Below, one piece after another: positions 34,800 through 37,583 of a DNA stretch of 37,583 nucleotides. Position 1 is the first letter of the stretch, and every line of letters begins with the position of its first letter. The notes under the pieces are model-generated. The model did no database searches, was not told the DNA's origin, and saw only the letters and a list, made by a program, of their open reading frames with translations. Source of the DNA: Deltaproteobacteria bacterium (GTDB lineage: Bacteria > Desulfobacterota > Binatia > DP-6). The stretch is taken from the NCBI GenBank assembly GCA_005879585.1, contig VBKG01000299.1:1-37583 (forward strand), written 5' to 3'. A program made the translations under genes and the position numbers.

Positions 34800-35822
34800 A
34801 TGGCGGTGCGAGGCGGGGCGGGACGGCGCCGGCGGCGCGGCGGCAGCCGCCGGCTCGTCCGGGCGCCATGGCGGCGTGCCACCCTCGAGGCCGTGGCGCT
34901 CGTCGCCGCGGCCCTGATCGCCGCCATCGCCCTCCTCGGCGAGCTTGCCCGGGCGGTTGCCGGGAGGGGTATCTGGTTGCATGTGGTCCCGTTCACCGGC
35001 GCGGTCCTGGGACTCGGTATCGCCGCCGCACTGCTGCTGCGCGCGTGGCTGATCGCGCGTGCCCGCCTGGCCGGCTACGCCAGCCGCGCACCGGTGATCC
35101 TGGCGCTCGTCGTCGCGGCGCTCGCGCTGTTGGTGTCCCGGCGGCCGGCGTTCCGGCGCGAGATGTACGAGCTTCAGGCGCTCGTCGGCGGCACCGCCGA
35201 GGCGGAGCGGACCTCCGTCGCCCACCAGGTCTGGGCGGCATATCGCAGGACCGATACCGCGCAGATGCTGCGCGTGCTGGAACGCGCGCGAGTCTACGAG
35301 CCGACGGTGCGCGAGGCGGCGGCGGCGTTCGGCGTGGACCCGGAGGTGCTGATGGGCGTCGGGGCCGCGGAGTCTGCCTTCTACCCGCGTGACAGCTCGG
35401 ATGGCGGACGGGGGCTCTTCCAGATCACCGCACCGCCGGCCGAGGCCGTCGCGGAGGCGCGGCGCCGTCTGCACGTCCGGGAGCTCGACGCGCTGAACCA
35501 GCGACACAATGCCTTCCTGGCCGCCGCGACCCTCCGTCTCTACCTCGACGAGATGTCGGGCGACCTGTTCCTCGCTCTCCTTGCGTACAACATCGGGCCG
35601 CGCAACGGAGGGCTCCGCGCCGCGATGCAGCAGTACGGGGCTCGCGACTTCGTGACGGTGCAGCCCTACCTGCAGAACCTGCCGCGCGACTATCCGATCC
35701 GGGTCCTCGCCGCTGCCCTGGCGTACCGGCTGTGGCGGACGGACGGCCGGCTCCCCCGCTACGAAGAGGGAGACAACGCGGCGCGCATCCAGCAGGTCGG
35801 GGTCCCGGGGCTTCCGTCGTAG
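34800..35822 (+). CDS. Membrane-anchored lytic transglycosylase (SLT domain)
   Basis: The 340-residue product has a basic N-terminus, then three hydrophobic segments at about 27-50, 58-82 and 92-110. The periplasmic part holds an SLT lysozyme-like domain from about 166 on. The motif GVDPEVLMGVGAAESAFYP contains the catalytic Glu191, followed by SDGGRGLFQIT and LLAYNIGP, the usual SLT motifs 2 and 3. Such enzymes cleave the peptidoglycan glycan strand between MurNAc and GlcNAc, for turnover or to let large machines pass. A three-segment N-terminal anchor is unusual. It starts 111 bp after the giant protein gene, so coupling is possible but unproven. Confidence 0.88.
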   Translation: MAVRGGAGRRRRRGGSRRLVRAPWRRATLEAVALVAAALIAAIALLGELARAVAGRGIWLHVVPFTGAVLGLGIAAALLLRAWLIARARLAGYASRAPVILALVVAALALLVSRRPAFRREMYELQALVGGTAEAERTSVAHQVWAAYRRTDTAQMLRVLERARVYEPTVREAAAAFGVDPEVLMGVGAAESAFYPRDSSDGGRGLFQITAPPAEAVAEARRRLHVRELDALNQRHNAFLAAATLRLYLDEMSGDLFLALLAYNIGPRNGGLRAAMQQYGARDFVTVQPYLQNLPRDYPIRVLAAALAYRLWRTDGRLPRYEEGDNAARIQQVGVPGLPS

Positions 35823-35831
35823 CGAGCGCGG

Positions 35832-36218
35832 TCAGGGAGGCGGGAGCGGCTGACCGAGCGGTGACGGGCCGCGGCCGTGGTGAACCGTGACCCAGATGCC
35901 GCGATCGGCGAGCCACGAGAACTGGTCACGGAGCTGTGCGAGGCCCGCCCCGCCAACCCTCGAGACCACCGTGAGCTCCAGGCGCGCGCCGCGACCGCGG
36001 CGGAGCGCATCCTCGACGATCGTCTGCGCGATGTATGGAGTGAGCTGCGCCACGCGCCGCACCTCACCCCCGGGGCGCCCCGGGGCGGACACGAGCCGCG
36101 TCCAGACGAGCGGCGCCGGTGCGCGTGAGGTCGACTCGGCGGCGTCGCGTCCTGTAAACGCGGCTCGCAGGGCGCGCCTGAGGGCTGCCACCCACCCCGT
36201 GATCCCGCTCGTACCCAT
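35832..36218 (-). CDS. Hypothetical protein
   Basis: From ATG 36218 the product has 128 residues; GGAGG six bases upstream supports this start over the in-frame ATG at 36239. Composition is basic and mixed, with a plausible folded stretch: YIAQTIVEDALRRGRGARL, ELTVVSRVGGAGLAQLRDQ, FSWLADRGIWVTVHHGRG. It has no signal peptide or membrane segment and ends in a Pro-rich tail. I do not recognise a family. It faces the lytic transglycosylase with a 9-bp gap. Two inverted repeats lie in the 153 bp before its start. Confidence 0.6.
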   Translation of the reverse strand: MGTSGITGWVAALRRALRAAFTGRDAAESTSRAPAPLVWTRLVSAPGRPGGEVRRVAQLTPYIAQTIVEDALRRGRGARLELTVVSRVGGAGLAQLRDQFSWLADRGIWVTVHHGRGPSPLGQPLPPP

Positions 36219-36260
36219 CGTGTCCTCCGCGCGCTGCAATTTCGTCGTCGAGGGAAGTTG

Positions 36261-36275
36261 ATACCGGACGGGTAT
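36261..36275. promoter_or_regulatory. Small palindrome upstream of the hypothetical gene
   Basis: ATACC and GGTAT form a 15-bp inverted repeat with a 5-base centre, about 45 bp before the start codon at 36218 on the minus strand. Size and place fit an operator half-site pair, but no regulator is identified. Confidence 0.25.
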
Positions 36276-36283
36276 GGCGCGCG

Positions 36284-36314
36284 GAATCCCGGAGAGACGT
36301 GTTATCCGGGATTC
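36284..36314. repeat. Perfect 10-bp inverted repeat between minus-strand genes
   Basis: GAATCCCGGA and TCCGGGATTC pair around an 11-base loop. It lies 58 bp beyond the stop of the beta-helix protein gene on the minus strand. It could serve as a transcript end for that gene; no T-run follows on the minus strand. Confidence 0.4.
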
Positions 36315-36371
36315 TGGAAGGGGATTGCGCGATCGCGGCGGATCAGGAAGCGCGATTCCGCGCCGGATCCG

Positions 36372-37583
36372 CTACCGCACGCAAGCCGTCCCGCTCCCGC
36401 TCATGTTGCTCCCGGTGTTGCCGGTCCCCGAGATCACGCGCGCGCGGTTCGTCAGCCCGTCGCCGTTGCCGCTGATCGTGTTGCAGTCGATCAGGTTGTT
36501 GCTCGAGCTCTGCAGCACGATGCCATCGTCCGTGTTCCCCGTGACGACGTTGTCCGTCACGGTGATCGAGGTCACGTTCTCGAGGTCGATGCCGTCGTCG
36601 AGGTTGTCGCGCACGATGTTGCGGACGACGGACGTCGAGGTGGTGCCCTCCTGGATGGTGATGCCGTCGCCGTCCTCGATGTCGGTGCCGAAGAAGCGCC
36701 GGTTGCTGACGATCGTGTTGTTCATGATGACGACGTCGTGGGTCTGGTGTCCGGCGTTCACGCCGTGTCCGTTGTCCGTGATGAGGTTCTGCTTGACGAC
36801 GTAGCCCCCGCCGCCCGTCGTCTCGACGCACTCCTCGTTGCGCGCGCAGCAGGTGCACGTTACCTCGCCACCGGACGAGCTCTTGTACTCGACGGCGTCC
36901 TCCGGGTCCGCGTCGATCAGGTTCAGGAAGCGGATCGAGATGTTCGTCGACGAGATGATCTTGACGGTCTCGCCGTTGCTGCCCGTCGGCGGCGGGCTGC
37001 CGTCCGGCGACAGGCTCGACGTGAGCGTGGTGGGCTCGGGGCCGAACTCCGGGCATGCCGTCGGCGGCGGATCGCCTTCGATCGCGAGGTTCGACCGTTG
37101 CAGGATGACGACCGGCGGTCCCACGCAGCGGCCGCTCACGTGAATCAGGGTGGGCGCGCCGGCGGAGCCGTCGGACGCCGCGTTGACCGCCGCACGCAGC
37201 GTCGTGAACGACAAGCCGGGGCGCGAGCTGACCGTGATCACGCACGCGCCGGTGGCGTTGTCGCCGCATCTGCCAGGCACGGTGGTCGAGGTCGTCGTGG
37301 TCGGCGCGGTGGTGGTGGTGGTCGTCGTCGTGGCGAGCGTGGTGGTCGTGGTGGCGACGGTCGTCGTCGTGGTCGTGGGCGGCATCTCCGGCATGGTCGT
37401 GGGCGTGGTCGTCGTGGTGGTGGTCGTCGCCTGGGTGGTCGACGTCGTGCTGGTCACCGTCGTCGTGGTCGTGGCCGGCGTGCACGTGCATTCGTTCGGC
37501 TGGCCGGGCGGCACGCAGATGCCGGGGCACGCGCGGTCGCCGTTCGGGGCCGTCACGTCGCATTGCTCGCCTTCGTCGAGCAC
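36372..37583 (-). CDS. Secreted beta-helix protein with Thr-rich linker (N-terminus outside the window)
   Basis: The visible 403 residues begin within a Myxococcus-type cysteine repeat (VLDEGEQCDVTAP), so the start and any signal peptide lie beyond 37583. A Thr-rich linker of about 70 residues follows. Next is a globular segment with several cysteines, including a CTCCARNEEC cluster. The C-terminal ~170 residues are parallel beta-helix repeats of the NosD/PbH1 type: NLITDNGHGVNAGHQ, VIMNNTIVSNRRFFG, NVVTGNTDDGIVLQSSSNN and CNTISGNGDGL. Such helices bind or cleave polysaccharides; no catalytic residues are evident. The Thr-rich tract is probably an exposed, possibly glycosylated spacer. It ends at TAG 36372-36374. 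Confidence 0.85.
   Translation of the reverse strand: MLDEGEQCDVTAPNGDRACPGICVPPGQPNECTCTPATTTTTVTSTTSTTQATTTTTTTTPTTMPEMPPTTTTTTVATTTTTLATTTTTTTTAPTTTTSTTVPGRCGDNATGACVITVSSRPGLSFTTLRAAVNAASDGSAGAPTLIHVSGRCVGPPVVILQRSNLAIEGDPPPTACPEFGPEPTTLTSSLSPDGSPPPTGSNGETVKIISSTNISIRFLNLIDADPEDAVEYKSSSGGEVTCTCCARNEECVETTGGGGYVVKQNLITDNGHGVNAGHQTHDVVIMNNTIVSNRRFFGTDIEDGDGITIQEGTTSTSVVRNIVRDNLDDGIDLENVTSITVTDNVVTGNTDDGIVLQSSSNNLIDCNTISGNGDGLTNRARVISGTGNTGSNMSGSGTACVR
37262..37472 (-). repeat. Low-complexity Thr-rich coding tract
   Basis: About 70 residues are mostly Thr, with scattered Pro, Val, Ala and Met-Pro-Glu-Met. They are coded by ACC/ACG runs that read as GGT/CGT runs on the plus strand. This is the linker between the cysteine repeat and the beta-helix of the protein above. 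Such tracts are prone to length change and to assembly error. Confidence 0.7.

Noticed and set aside
37262-37472. Triplet-like repeat tract on the plus strand
   Set aside because: It is the coding sequence of a Thr-rich protein linker, not a non-coding microsatellite.

Overview
This is a high-GC chromosomal segment of a Gram-negative-type bacterium. The Myxococcus-type cysteine repeats, the DUF1800/DUF1501 pair, the Thr-rich linkers and the frequent GTG starts recall deltaproteobacterial, myxobacterial or Binatota-like genomes. That placement is inference from gene content; no rRNA gene is present to fix it. I saw no tRNA, CRISPR array, transposase or phage gene.

Region 1 (1-12.1 kb) is housekeeping. 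A cut-off upstream gene and a family 2 glycosyltransferase come first, then a small unknown ORF facing a stand-alone 5'-3' exonuclease. A tight plus-strand run follows: dprA, topA, trmFO, a Ppx/GppA phosphatase, glnE and ilvE. Within it topA/trmFO and the phosphatase/glnE overlap by 4 bp, and trmFO/phosphatase by 1 bp. DNA uptake, DNA topology, folate-dependent tRNA methylation, polyphosphate or ppGpp turnover, glutamine synthetase control and branched-chain amino acids are thus in one block.

Region 2 (12.2-18.9 kb) holds small genes, mostly exported or membrane-linked: a PKD lipoprotein, a lipoprotein/OB-fold pair, an RRM RNA-binding protein, a PlsC-type acyltransferase with an exported partner, an anchored Ig-like protein, a DUF1232 protein, a MaoC hydratase and a secreted protein. 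Several small palindromes lie between them.

Region 3 (18.9-37.6 kb) is a surface and secretion island. DUF1800, DUF1501 and a CX4CH cytochrome-like protein form one operon. A convergent gene encodes a von Willebrand factor A domain followed by nine tandem cysteine repeats that closely resemble the eukaryotic disintegrin signature; a 7-nt deficit in repeat 5 puts it out of frame. Divergent from it is a 3103-residue exported protein with 4 DNRLRE domains, 24 Ig-like repeats and a beta-helix-like C-terminus. Then come a membrane lytic transglycosylase, an unknown small gene, and a secreted beta-helix protein with a Thr-rich linker, cut by the window edge.

The most novel material is the vWA plus disintegrin-like protein and the giant modular protein beside it. 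Together with the DUF1800/DUF1501 operon they could form an undescribed surface adhesion or substrate-binding system. That link rests on position and domain type only.
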